A stretch of DNA of 64,000 bases from Parvicella sp963922585 (GTDB taxonomy: Bacteria > Bacteroidota > Bacteroidia > Flavobacteriales_D > Parvicellaceae): the NCBI GenBank assembly GCA_963922585.1, contig CAWUIK010000001.1, forward strand, positions 1-64,000, in the 5' to 3' direction. Positions 33,686 through 43,070 of the stretch are shown in pieces; the first letter of the stretch is position 1; each line of letters opens with the position of its first letter. Made by a program: the position numbers and the translations under genes. The notes beneath the pieces are model-generated. The model was not told the DNA's origin. It ran no database searches and saw only the letters and a program-made list of their open reading frames with translations.

Positions 33686-35604
33686 ACTGGAATTTTAATA
33701 ATTACTTGAGTTCCCATTTCTAAGTCATTTATTTCTGAAGAAAGTTCTAATCCGTGCATCACATTAAGGATCTGTATTCTTTGTTGGATGTTTTTCATTC
33801 CTGTTGAAGATCCCATTTTTTGATTTTGCGTTTTAATTTCTTCACTTGCTTTTCTGCCAATTCCATTATCTGTAATTGTCCACACCAAGTTGAATTTTTC
33901 CCTTACGATTTTCACTTTTAAAAACCCTTTTTTGTCTAAATATCTTAATCCATGCCAAATGGCATTTTCGATGTAGGGTTGCACTAGCATTGGCGGGATA
34001 TCCACATCTTCAAGATTTATACTTTCATCCACATCGAGTTCGTAGTCAAATTTATCACTAAAACGCAAATGTTCGAGTTCCATATATAATTTTAGAATTT
34101 TGACTTCACTTTCTAAAGATACAAAATCAGATTTAGAATTTTCCAAAACTAAGCGCATCAACTGACTGAATCTTGATAAATACTTATTAGCACTTCTTTC
34201 ATCATTATTAGAAATAAAGCTATTCACAGAATTCAAACTATTAAAAATAAAATGAGGATTCATTTGTGTTCGAAGCGATTTTAATTCCAAAAGCATATTG
34301 GCTCTCGCACGTTCTTTGTTACTTCTTACAACAATAAAAGCAGCCATAAATAAAACTAAAATCCCAATCATTAAAGCAAGAATAATATTGTTCTTTTGTT
34401 TATTTTCCTCAGCTTGACGTGAAATTTCTAAATTATATTTATCTTCTTTTAACTTTTCATTTTCAAGCATCAAATTAATTTGATTGTCTTTTTGCTCTAA
34501 TTCCAAAGACAGATTTTGAGCAGTTAGCATCTGCTTGTTTTTTTCTTGTTGTATGGAGTCTTGAAGCAATACTAATTTTTCATATGCCAAAAGAGCTTCT
34601 TTATAATTCCCCATATCTTTGTAGGCTTCTGTAATTGCCTGTAATGCTTCTTCTTTTACTGTTAACTCTCCTAACTCTTCAGAAAGATTGATAGAGTTTT
34701 TGAGATACGTAATTGCTTCTTTACTATTCTTCTTTTGCAAATTCAATTTTCCCAACTGAAGGTTCGCTTCATTCAATCCTTTTGGGTTATTTAGCACTTC
34801 ATTTTGAACAATTGCAGACTGATTCACTTGTATTTGTTGTTCAATATTTCCTCTTTTTTGATAATAATTATTGGTATTGGTATAATAATTATTAGACTGC
34901 TCCACCATCTGATTTGAAAGTACTATGTTTAGGGAAGAATCAAAGTAATTGAAAGCTTTAACTGAATCATTAATAGACTCATAAAAATTGCCTAAGTTAT
35001 CCGCAGCATTTACTTTTCCTAATGGATTATTTCTTTGATTTTCAATTTCAAATACTTGTTGATAGTAAATTTCTGACTCTTTTTCATTGTCCAAGGCTTG
35101 ATTACATCTTGCTAATCCATTTTTCGCAAAAACAATATCATCATCATCTTTTTTCTTTTCTGCCAATTTTAAAAACTTATTGTAATAAGTAATTGCTTTT
35201 TTGAATCCATTATTTTTTTCGTAAGCTGACCCTATGTATTTCAAAGAAGAATAATGCCCTTTTTCATTTTCCAAACCATCAAATAATGTGATAGCTTTTT
35301 CAAAATGTTGAATCGATTTATCATATTTTTCTAAAGTATAATACAACGCTCCAAAAGAATTATAAGCATAAGCTTCTCCTCTACTATTGTCAAGATGGTA
35401 AGTCAACTTTAGCGCTTCCTCGATATAGGTGGTTGCTCTTAATGGATCAGACACAGAAATTTCATTCGCAGCATTTATCCATGCAAAAATTTGATGTACA
35501 TCTTTAGGCATTTTGGAAATGTTCTGGAAAGTACTGTCTTTTTGAGCAAGAATAAAATTACTGAAGATAATTATTGCTAATATCAGATATAGATTTCTTA
35601 TCAT
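33682..35604 (-). CDS. TPR-containing LytS-type sensor histidine kinase
   Basis: A 640-residue membrane sensor. After a signal peptide (to about residue 20), tetratricopeptide repeats fill roughly 35-350 in the periplasm (for example GEAYAYNSFGALYYTLEKYDKS), then a coiled coil, one membrane helix near 405-427 (ILALMIGILVLFMAAFIVV), and a HisKA_7/His_kinase domain with H451 in QMNPHFIFNSLNS. The ATPase part shows PPMLVQPYIENAIWHGL and ITDNGIGRKASEE. Such kinases usually signal to LytTR regulators, but no response regulator gene is next to it. The promoter TTG-N19-TATTTTTG lies just upstream. Confidence 0.9.
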   Translation of the reverse strand: MIRNLYLILAIIIFSNFILAQKDSTFQNISKMPKDVHQIFAWINAANEISVSDPLRATTYIEEALKLTYHLDNSRGEAYAYNSFGALYYTLEKYDKSIQHFEKAITLFDGLENEKGHYSSLKYIGSAYEKNNGFKKAITYYNKFLKLAEKKKDDDDIVFAKNGLARCNQALDNEKESEIYYQQVFEIENQRNNPLGKVNAADNLGNFYESINDSVKAFNYFDSSLNIVLSNQMVEQSNNYYTNTNNYYQKRGNIEQQIQVNQSAIVQNEVLNNPKGLNEANLQLGKLNLQKKNSKEAITYLKNSINLSEELGELTVKEEALQAITEAYKDMGNYKEALLAYEKLVLLQDSIQQEKNKQMLTAQNLSLELEQKDNQINLMLENEKLKEDKYNLEISRQAEENKQKNNIILALMIGILVLFMAAFIVVRSNKERARANMLLELKSLRTQMNPHFIFNSLNSVNSFISNNDERSANKYLSRFSQLMRLVLENSKSDFVSLESEVKILKLYMELEHLRFSDKFDYELDVDESINLEDVDIPPMLVQPYIENAIWHGLRYLDKKGFLKVKIVREKFNLVWTITDNGIGRKASEEIKTQNQKMGSSTGMKNIQQRIQILNVMHGLELSSEINDLEMGTQVIIKIPV

Positions 35605-35619
35605 TCTAATTTATGAATG

Positions 35620-35649
35620 CAAAAATAATACTATTTTTTCTATTTTCAA
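35620..35649 (-). promoter_or_regulatory. Promoter of the TPR histidine kinase, TTG-N19-TATTTTTG
   Basis: On the minus strand TTG (35649-35647), 19-base spacer, TATTTTTG (35627-35620), with the ATG 15 bases downstream. Confidence 0.75.
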
Positions 35650-35812
35650 AATAGACGCCCCTTACTCATTTAAATAAAATAATTAATTTTCAATGATTTA
35701 CTGACAATCGAATTGTGTTTACTAAGTGATATGTTCCATTCACTAAGTTGCTATTTTATTAAAAATATTTTCTTCTCAAGTTTGTGATGTAAAATACTTA
35801 AAATAAAACATT

Positions 35813-36655
35813 ATGAAAACGACAAACATTCTCATTTCGATACTAATGCTTACCGCAATAAAAGGTGCTTATGGTCAAAATTCAATAAGCAGAAGAAGTG
35901 GCTTATCCAATATAACTATGTCTCAAAGTTATAATATAAACGACAATAATATTTTTCAATCGAATAATACAAATGTATTTATCACCAATAACACCAATTA
36001 TAATTCAAGAAATTTTATTCAAAAAAGTAATGACAATATTCAGAATAACACTTCTAGAAACAATCCTGTTGTTCTACAAAGCAGAGGTAATAATGTTAAC
36101 TCAAACCCTATCAACCTTCAACAAAGAAGTGGAAATGTCGTGATTGAGCAAAGAAGTGGCTACAACATTGCGCAACAATTAATAGAACCCAGATTACAAC
36201 AAGATATAGTAAGAAACGATATAAATATTGTCACTAATGAAATGAATATAAACGAAATACGTAATCAAGATTTTGTAACTCAAGAAAATAACACACTTGT
36301 TTCAGAAGTGAAAGAAGACAAATTAATCTTAGATAATCAAAATGAAATAAATTTAGTTTTCTCATTTCCAAAAATAGAAATTTCAAAAGAGGAAAAAGTT
36401 GATCTCCTTAAAAAAGAGAAAGAAATAGTTCATAATTTAAAAGCCAATTCTAAGAATGAATTAAGTTTTCAAAAAAAGAAAAACACAACAAAATCTAAGA
36501 AAATAAGACAGTCTAGAAGGTCAAAAAGTCATTTTTATCAGCAAAAAGTGAGAGGACAAAAAATAGTATTGTCAAAATTGAAAAAAATTAAAAACACAAA
36601 ACTAAAAGCAAAAACGAAAAAGCCTTATTGTAGAGTTGTTTGCTACAAATTCTAA
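35813..36655 (+). CDS. Secreted low-complexity protein, Asn-rich then Lys-rich
   Basis: A 280-residue protein I cannot assign. It has a signal peptide (cleavage after AYGQ, about residue 22). Residues 23-115 are very rich in Asn, Ser and Gln and contain scattered copies of an RSG-type motif (SRRSGLSN, LQSRGNN, QQRSGNV, EQRSGYN). The middle is acidic and Ile/Asn-rich. Residues 185-280 are strongly basic (KKKNTTKSKKIRQSRRSKS, later KLKAKTKKPYC) and end with two Cys in CRVVCYKF. The shape suggests a disordered or amyloid-like extracellular protein with a cationic tail. It stands alone between the kinase and the metalloprotease genes. Confidence 0.6.
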   Translation: MKTTNILISILMLTAIKGAYGQNSISRRSGLSNITMSQSYNINDNNIFQSNNTNVFITNNTNYNSRNFIQKSNDNIQNNTSRNNPVVLQSRGNNVNSNPINLQQRSGNVVIEQRSGYNIAQQLIEPRLQQDIVRNDINIVTNEMNINEIRNQDFVTQENNTLVSEVKEDKLILDNQNEINLVFSFPKIEISKEEKVDLLKKEKEIVHNLKANSKNELSFQKKKNTTKSKKIRQSRRSKSHFYQQKVRGQKIVLSKLKKIKNTKLKAKTKKPYCRVVCYKF

Positions 36656-36658
36656 TTA

Positions 36659-38023
36659 TTATTCATCAATTTTACCATCTCCAACCAATTCGATAACAGG
36701 CAGATTTTTTTCCTTGCAAGGTAATTTGTTTTTTCGCTCAAAACTTTTACACCGAACTACTCCTTTCCACCCAGTTCCAAAATAATTTGTAACGAGACCA
36801 TTTTCTTTGACAATTAATTTTGATTTTGCCTCCATAAAAATAGTTGCACCAGCAGCCATATGAAGCAAGTTTTCGATAACCAATGTCTGTCCTCTTCTGA
36901 TAATAATATCTTTTTTAATTATCATGGCTTTATACCATCTGGTGCTATCCCATATTTCAATGGGATTTTTGGAATCGTATTCATTTGCTGAAGTAATTAA
37001 AATTCTTTCTTTTTTGACACTGTACAAGTAGTGAATATATCCGATTTGTTTGGGAGAAAGATAATTTCTACAAACATTATATCCCATAATATTGTTACTT
37101 GTATTAGTAGAATTACAATCTATAAATCCAAACTTATCACTTTTGGGTAAATCATCAAACTGAGGAGTATTAGTATGTCTTAAACCAACCGTATGTCCTA
37201 GTTCATGAGCGGTAAGTTGAGCACCTGCCCAGTCTCCTCCTTTTGTTATATTACTTACATTGAGATAATAATATGAAGGCCCGCATCCGAATGCTATTCC
37301 TGACTTACTACTTCCTGTATAAAAAACATGAATGGCATTTTTGTCTGATTTTGCATATTTTTCCCATAAATCTAAACTACAATTTAAATTTTCCTCTCTA
37401 AAAAACTTAATTCTAGTGTTTACTTCATCTCCATTTAGTTTTTCCTCGATATGAAATAATGAATTTACTCCGATGTCTTCAACTTTTGAAAATCTTATGG
37501 TTTTGGTTATTCCATCACTATAATAAATCCTTAAACTATCGTCTGCCCTGAAAAGTCTAGACCTTAACTTTCCTTTTACCAATAAAGTGTTTTTTTTTAG
37601 GTCAACTTCCAAAGGTTCAATTTCTAAATTATCTTCAATTGTTTTTATTCTGTCCCAATCATCCGCGTTAGTATGAAACAACACCTCATCTACTCTGAAT
37701 TTTAATCGACTTGAAGGAATATAATGTACAATTTCATCATTGGTAGGCAAAGTTGGCTTTCCTAGTTCTCTAAAAAATCTATTAATCCATTCTATTTGTT
37801 GATTAAAATAAGCTGTGCTATCCTCATTCATGTTTTGAGCATCATCCTCATACCTTTTGATAATGTGAACAATAGTTTTTATCTCTATAGTTGGATGCGT
37901 TATTTCAGAAGTATGTTCATAAGGAATATACTTTTCCAAATCTTGTTGCGCATTTACAAAAATAAGTATTCCTAAAAAGGAAATTAATATTATATATTTA
38001 TTGAATTGAAGTCGTATCCGCAT
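36659..38023 (-). CDS. Secreted zinc metalloprotease (metzincin)
   Basis: A 454-residue exported protein. The signal peptide ends near residue 26 (FVNAQQ). The zinc motif HELGHTVGLRH has H273, H277, G280 and H283, followed by a Met-turn NNIMGYN, which marks a metzincin. The N-terminal part holds YFNQQIEWINRFFRELGKP, like M43 (pappalysin-type) proteases. The last 100 residues form a beta-rich domain (GQTLVIENLLHMAAGATIFMEAKSKLIVKENG) seen in Bacteroidota surface proteins. No T9SS C-terminal sorting domain was recognised. It overlaps the upstream M23 peptidase gene by 26 bases, so both are co-transcribed. Confidence 0.8.
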   Translation of the reverse strand: MRIRLQFNKYIILISFLGILIFVNAQQDLEKYIPYEHTSEITHPTIEIKTIVHIIKRYEDDAQNMNEDSTAYFNQQIEWINRFFRELGKPTLPTNDEIVHYIPSSRLKFRVDEVLFHTNADDWDRIKTIEDNLEIEPLEVDLKKNTLLVKGKLRSRLFRADDSLRIYYSDGITKTIRFSKVEDIGVNSLFHIEEKLNGDEVNTRIKFFREENLNCSLDLWEKYAKSDKNAIHVFYTGSSKSGIAFGCGPSYYYLNVSNITKGGDWAGAQLTAHELGHTVGLRHTNTPQFDDLPKSDKFGFIDCNSTNTSNNIMGYNVCRNYLSPKQIGYIHYLYSVKKERILITSANEYDSKNPIEIWDSTRWYKAMIIKKDIIIRRGQTLVIENLLHMAAGATIFMEAKSKLIVKENGLVTNYFGTGWKGVVRCKSFERKNKLPCKEKNLPVIELVGDGKIDE

Positions 38024-39311
38024 CGTTAATCATTTCATTTTCGTCAAATTCGAGAGGATTTATTTGATCTAAATTTAATTTAATTGGTTCAATAAATTTA
38101 AGGAACTCTATCAAAGCACTATCTTTCAATGGATCTACTGTTGGAATATCAATACTCAATGGATCTACTGCTTTTCCATTGATGTAAACCCTATAATCTA
38201 GATGAGGTCCAGTAGAAGTTCCTGTACTTCCTACTTCACCGATTTTTTGACCCTGCAAAACATGCACTCCTTTTTTTATTCCAGGACCATATTTTGACAA
38301 GTGTAAATATTTTGTTTCTATATCACCAACATCATGTTTGATTTTAACCATATTCCCTGCACCTCCATTATAAGATGCCATAGTCACTGTTCCAGAGCCT
38401 GTGGCAACAACATCTGTACCAATTGGCGCTGCATAATCTACTCCGTGGTGAGGTCTGTAGATTTTCAAGACTGGATGAAATCTATTGTTTGAGAACTTTG
38501 AAGAAACTCTAGTATATTCTAATGGAGCACTCAACAATGCTCTCTGCATTTGCTCACCAGAATCAGTAAAGAATGTGTAAGGAATAGAGTCCGATTCGTA
38601 TCCAAAAAAATAAAATTCTTCTGATTTGTGATAAAAAAGTGTTGCGTGAATTTTTCCAATCCCTACAAACTCATCATCTACATATTTAGCATCGTATATT
38701 ACTTTGTAATAATCTCCTTTTTTAACATCAAAGAAATCTACACTCCACGCATATAGTTTTGTAAACTCTACCAATAAAGCTGGAGTGAGTCCATGATCCA
38801 TAAAAGCATTCCATAAACTACTTGTAATAACTCCTCCATCACTTTGCTGTTTTATTACAACATCTTTTGCTCCTATGTATGCATTCAAACTGTCTTCAAA
38901 AGAATACACCAAATAATCTATTGGATTGATTTCATATATAAAATGAGATGCCCTTTTAATAGTATCTTGCATTTTGCTTAAAATCATATACTTTTGTCCT
39001 GTTTTTATCTTTTTCACATCAAAAAGCGAGTCATATTCAAAAACAATTTGATATAATTCACTCATAGTAATTCCATACAAAGGAAGAATATGAGCCAGAC
39101 CTTCATTTTGTTTTATAGTTCCTGTATCAACGATAAAACTATCTAAAACAAAATCATAAGCAATGATTGGTACTGGAACAATTACTTCTACTTCAGGTTT
39201 TATGTCTTTTTGTGATTTATTCTCTGACTTTTCATCACATGAAAATATGAATGTAGCTAGAAATATTACAAAAAAAAGTGGAAAAAGATATGAGTAAAAT
39301 ATTTTATGCAT
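37998..39311 (-). CDS. M23 peptidoglycan metallopeptidase lipoprotein
   Basis: A 437-residue lipoprotein (lipobox IFSC). The M23/LytM domain shows HHGVDYAAPIGTDVVATGSGTV, KYLHLSKYGP and GSTGTSTGPHLDYRVYINGK, with the zinc ligands of active endopeptidases. The N-terminal half has an OapA/LysM-like region (IIAYDFVLDSF... LYGITMSEL). It should cut peptide cross-links in the wall. It shares a 26-base overlap with the metalloprotease gene and has a TAACTTTG promoter 29 bases upstream. Confidence 0.9.
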   Translation of the reverse strand: MHKIFYSYLFPLFFVIFLATFIFSCDEKSENKSQKDIKPEVEVIVPVPIIAYDFVLDSFIVDTGTIKQNEGLAHILPLYGITMSELYQIVFEYDSLFDVKKIKTGQKYMILSKMQDTIKRASHFIYEINPIDYLVYSFEDSLNAYIGAKDVVIKQQSDGGVITSSLWNAFMDHGLTPALLVEFTKLYAWSVDFFDVKKGDYYKVIYDAKYVDDEFVGIGKIHATLFYHKSEEFYFFGYESDSIPYTFFTDSGEQMQRALLSAPLEYTRVSSKFSNNRFHPVLKIYRPHHGVDYAAPIGTDVVATGSGTVTMASYNGGAGNMVKIKHDVGDIETKYLHLSKYGPGIKKGVHVLQGQKIGEVGSTGTSTGPHLDYRVYINGKAVDPLSIDIPTVDPLKDSALIEFLKFIEPIKLNLDQINPLEFDENEMINDADTTSIQ

Positions 39312-39339
39312 GATTGTAGTCTAAAATTTCGATGAATGA

Positions 39340-39347
39340 CAAAGTTA
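39340..39347 (-). promoter_or_regulatory. -7 promoter element of the M23/metalloprotease operon (TAACTTTG)
   Basis: Exact TAnnTTTG on the minus strand, 28 bases before the ATG; no TTG at the expected distance. Confidence 0.55.
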
Positions 39348-39514
39348 GTTAATGTTCATATAGCGTATTTTGGAATGTTTTATATTTGTTAACGACCAAA
39401 CTTTAATTGCTTCAGATGAATTAGGTTAGCCTTTTTTAAAAAAACATTCTAGGTTGTATTAATAACTACAGAAAAACCCTTACTTTGTAGGCTCAAAATA
39501 ACAATTTAAAAGAA

Positions 39515-40537
39515 ATGCACCCAATTACTATAGGCCCAATTGAAAATGATAATTTTCTAGATTTAATCAACCAATACGATCCTGAACAATTAATCGCAAT
39601 TGTTGATGAGAATACTGCTCCTTTCCTGGAAACCATTCATCAAATTACAGACTTAAATATTGATGCAATTCAATTACCCGCTGGCGAGCAATTTAAAAAC
39701 ATCAACTCGCTTGCTGGTATATGGAGAGACCTAACGGATAATAATTTTCGAAGAGATGGTCTAGTAATAAATCTAGGTGGCGGTGTAATAACTGATATTG
39801 GAGGTTTTGCTGCCGCAACTTACAAAAGAGGTGTAGATTTTATTAATATCCCTACTACTCTACTCGGTATGGTTGATGCAGCAATTGGAGGAAAAACAGG
39901 AGTTGACTTTTTTGATTTTAAAAATCAAATTGGAGTAATTAAACAACCTAAGGGTGTTTATTGTGATGTGAATTTTCTAAATACACTTCCAAAAGATGAA
40001 TTGCTTTCTGGTTTTGCAGAAGTGGTAAAACATGGTTTAATCAATGATAAAAAATACTTTGACTATTGTACATCAACTCCTTTTGAAAATTTAGATTGGA
40101 ACAAAGTTGTAAAAGGCAGTGTAGCTATAAAGTCGAATATTGTTAAAGCAGACCCAGAAGAGAGAGGAGTTAGAAAATTCCTCAATTTTGGTCACACTAT
40201 AGGTCATGCAATTGAATCACATTATTTAGAAATAGGAAATCCAACTTTGCATGGATTTGCAGTTGCCAAAGGAATGATTTTGGAGGCAAAACTTTCTGTG
40301 GAAGCCGGTTTATTAAGTGAGGATGAATTCTTACATATTGAATCCACCCTCACAAATCTATTTCCTAAAATTGCTGTAAAAGAAAATGATATTTCAAGTA
40401 TCATTCAAAAGATGAAGAATGATAAAAAGAATCATTCAGATGCAATAAACTTTACTTTTTTACAATCTATTGGGAAAGCTGTATACAACCAAACCGCAAG
40501 TGAAGAAAGTATTGCAAAAATCTTATCTGTTAGCTAA
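39515..40537 (+). CDS. aroB: 3-dehydroquinate synthase
   Basis: A 340-residue AroB, the second enzyme of the shikimate pathway, converting DAHP to 3-dehydroquinate with NAD and a metal. Visible are LPAGEQFKNI, VINLGGGVITDIGGFAAATYKRG, the substrate block FADVVKHG variant (FAEVVKHGLI) and FLNFGHTIGHAIE with the metal His. A possible promoter box TATATTTG lies at 39381-39388. Its end overlaps the convergent gene by 15 bases. Confidence 0.94.
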   Translation: MHPITIGPIENDNFLDLINQYDPEQLIAIVDENTAPFLETIHQITDLNIDAIQLPAGEQFKNINSLAGIWRDLTDNNFRRDGLVINLGGGVITDIGGFAAATYKRGVDFINIPTTLLGMVDAAIGGKTGVDFFDFKNQIGVIKQPKGVYCDVNFLNTLPKDELLSGFAEVVKHGLINDKKYFDYCTSTPFENLDWNKVVKGSVAIKSNIVKADPEERGVRKFLNFGHTIGHAIESHYLEIGNPTLHGFAVAKGMILEAKLSVEAGLLSEDEFLHIESTLTNLFPKIAVKENDISSIIQKMKNDKKNHSDAINFTFLQSIGKAVYNQTASEESIAKILSVS

Positions 40538-41728
40538 TTCTCTTGTTTTTAAATAATCCATATAAGATTCCAAGTCTTCTGCAGCTCTTTTGTATTTTCC
40601 CAAACCAGCATTGTTTATTTTGGCTCTTTGAATAAAACTATCAGCAGTAGAATAATCTCTAATCCACATGTAAGCTTCAGCTACATTTACTTGAATGGCT
40701 GCGGTTACTTTATCATTGATTCTAGCTTTACTATCTTGCATATTGCTCTCAGACAATGCTTTTTCCCAGATAGCTATAGCTTTTCTTAGTTTAGCCTCTC
40801 CGTCCTTTCTTGATACATTTTTGTATATTAAATCATAACCACTTTTAGCATTAGAATATGCATCTAATAAATCTCCATAATCTAATCCTTTGAATTTTTT
40901 TACGGTGTAAACATCAGTTACTCTTTGTTTAACTGGGAAACCACATCTATCATTTAATAAATTATTCACTTGACCTAGTATTGCATTTACCTCATCAGTT
41001 TGTAGTGTTTTCCAATAATTAGTCAAGTTGTCAGTTTTCCAATACTCAAAATCATATTGACTTTTATATTTGTTGATTGCTTTTGTTTTTTGATTGGCGT
41101 TCAAATTTTCATTGATTACAATCCCTTGTCCAGGAACTTCTACAGTAAGTTTAATAGGCATTTTGTATGTTGCACTGTATTCATAACTAGTTGTGGCTCC
41201 TGTTCCAGTAATTTTCTGAACAATATTAGCCTCCTGTAATCCCATAAATTGAATAGTAACTGTTGCTCCACCTGCACCTTTTGTAAGTCCTTCTATATTT
41301 ATTCTGGTATCAACAATACCATCAGAAATTTCTTCAGTAAGTAATGGTGCTGGTAATTCTTCTTTAAGAGTAGGCATTGGAGGATAAGGTTGTTTAATAG
41401 GTTGAGCCATTACAGTTCCTGCATTAGTTGCAGTTTGCCATTTGGACATCTCCAATAAGTACATTTGATCGATTTTTTTCTTTTGTTCAATCCATGCTGT
41501 CAATTGAGACTCTGCCAAATTAAGATTTACTTCATAAGCAGCTAAAGAGTCGTTATTGCTTGCTTGATAAATAGTGTGATCTATTACTACGGCATATGAA
41601 TTAGTTCCTTTGAAAGGATGACTTGGTTCCTGAATAAAGTTAAATGTAATTTTTTGATCGTCAATATTTTGAGCAGAAAAACTCAAAACAGTTGTTAATC
41701 CTAGAAATAAGAGTAAATTTTTTTTCAT
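40523..41728 (-). CDS. Exported protein with C-terminal TPR-like region
   Basis: A 401-residue exported protein of unknown function. The signal peptide ends at SFSAQ (about residue 19). Residues 90-130 contain a Pro-rich stretch (PIKQPYPPMPTLKEELPAPLL); a beta-rich middle follows; the last 120 residues are helical with a TPR-like pattern (AEAYMWIRDYSTADSFIQRAKI). It could be a periplasmic or surface scaffold. It is convergent with aroB and has a TATTTTTG promoter box at 41799-41806. Confidence 0.6.
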   Translation of the reverse strand: MKKNLLLFLGLTTVLSFSAQNIDDQKITFNFIQEPSHPFKGTNSYAVVIDHTIYQASNNDSLAAYEVNLNLAESQLTAWIEQKKKIDQMYLLEMSKWQTATNAGTVMAQPIKQPYPPMPTLKEELPAPLLTEEISDGIVDTRINIEGLTKGAGGATVTIQFMGLQEANIVQKITGTGATTSYEYSATYKMPIKLTVEVPGQGIVINENLNANQKTKAINKYKSQYDFEYWKTDNLTNYWKTLQTDEVNAILGQVNNLLNDRCGFPVKQRVTDVYTVKKFKGLDYGDLLDAYSNAKSGYDLIYKNVSRKDGEAKLRKAIAIWEKALSESNMQDSKARINDKVTAAIQVNVAEAYMWIRDYSTADSFIQRAKINNAGLGKYKRAAEDLESYMDYLKTRELANR

Positions 41729-41798
41729 TTTTTTTGTTTTTGGAATTTAAAATTCTGATTTAATATTATTTATATTTTGATTTCAGATTGCAATTTTA

Positions 41799-41806
41799 CA
41801 AAAATA
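41799..41806 (-). promoter_or_regulatory. -7 promoter element (TATTTTTG), minus strand
   Basis: Exact TAnnTTTG on the minus strand, 71 bases before the ATG of the TPR-like exported protein; no TTG -33 found. Confidence 0.5.
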
Positions 41807-41938
41807 AAGCCAAAAGAGTTGAATAGTATTACTAATATTTGTAAATACTACATAAAACCAATAATATTCTACATAAAAAAAATGAGATTTTGAGAATATT
41901 TCTCTAAAAAAATCATTTAAATGTTTAAGATAAACACT

Positions 41939-43015
41939 TCATTCAATCAGTTCAAGGTTGATAATTGCGTTACTACCCATAGTAGAATTAAGTATCAATT
42001 TGTATTTTTTAAATCGGGTTTTAACAACTATTGCAGCAGAATTAGGCTTTATTGAACCTTCATTGTGCGCATACATTATTAAAATATTCTCACCTTTGTT
42101 TAGTTGAAGTTTCACTTTTTTCTTGGAATGGCTTAACTTATGATTATGAAGCACTACTTCGTCATTAAATACTAAAGAAATCGTATCATTATCAATAATT
42201 CTATTATCCCATGCATATACTTTGATATTTCTATTTTTTAATTGGAGTTTTTTAGCTTCAACTGAAGTTCTTGCAAACAGGTCTGTTGGGACCTCAGCAA
42301 TTTTTTCTTTTTGCTCAATAGGTTTATTTTTTCTCTTAACTTTCAAATCATAATCTACAATAATATTGAGACCAATATAACTTCCATTATGATTAGACGA
42401 TGCTTGTGTTAATGCATTTTCCATTTCAAAAGAAATAACAGGATTGTTGGGGACATAAAAACAATAATGCAATGCTAAAGACATTCCCATTCTATCGGTC
42501 TTTCTGTAAGTACCAATCTGTGGTGTAAAATACAAAGGTGATGCTTTTTGAGTAGATGTTATCGCTTCAAAATTACTTTTTAAGGTTCTTTTGGAATCAT
42601 TGTCATAATTAATCACTCCAATTCCACAACCAAGAGAGAAAGCATCTAATTTACTTTCTTTTAAGTAGAAATACTTTTGTAAATTGGACTCTGCATGAAA
42701 GGTAAAATGGGCTATATAGAAATTGGTATTCCCATGAAAAAAATCATAATTGTAAAGTGTAGCACCTCCACCCAAAGAAAGGGAAAAATTATTTTTATAA
42801 AAAAACTTTACAGACGGATCTAATCGAATTACTGAATTAAATGTTGAATTCCATCTTTCTACACCTTGATTTTCGACATTCAAAATAAAAGTACCAACAG
42901 TAAGTTTTCCAGAAAAAGCAGTTGTAAAATTAGATTGAGAAAATAACAACCGAGGTAAAATAATTACTAAAAAAATAATTAAACGCAAGAGAAATAAACC
43001 AAAATAACGTCTCAT
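41939..43015 (-). CDS. Outer-membrane beta-barrel with C-terminal beta domain
   Basis: A 358-residue exported protein. After a signal peptide (ending LLFSQ, about residue 27), residues 30-225 show alternating strands typical of an outer-membrane barrel. A linker then leads to residues 260-358, a compact beta domain with IKVYAWDNRIIDNDTISLVFND, LQLNKGENILIMYAHNEGS and PNSAAIVV. This C-terminal pattern recurs in Bacteroidota surface proteins, but I cannot name a family. Function unknown. It lies on the minus strand between two other exported-protein genes. Confidence 0.6.
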   Translation of the reverse strand: MRRYFGLFLLRLIIFLVIILPRLLFSQSNFTTAFSGKLTVGTFILNVENQGVERWNSTFNSVIRLDPSVKFFYKNNFSLSLGGGATLYNYDFFHGNTNFYIAHFTFHAESNLQKYFYLKESKLDAFSLGCGIGVINYDNDSKRTLKSNFEAITSTQKASPLYFTPQIGTYRKTDRMGMSLALHYCFYVPNNPVISFEMENALTQASSNHNGSYIGLNIIVDYDLKVKRKNKPIEQKEKIAEVPTDLFARTSVEAKKLQLKNRNIKVYAWDNRIIDNDTISLVFNDEVVLHNHKLSHSKKKVKLQLNKGENILIMYAHNEGSIKPNSAAIVVKTRFKKYKLILNSTMGSNAIINLELIE

Positions 43016-43070
43016 TTTACAAAATTTAGTGTAAAATTAACGATGAAACTAGCCAAGAATGCATTTTGTT

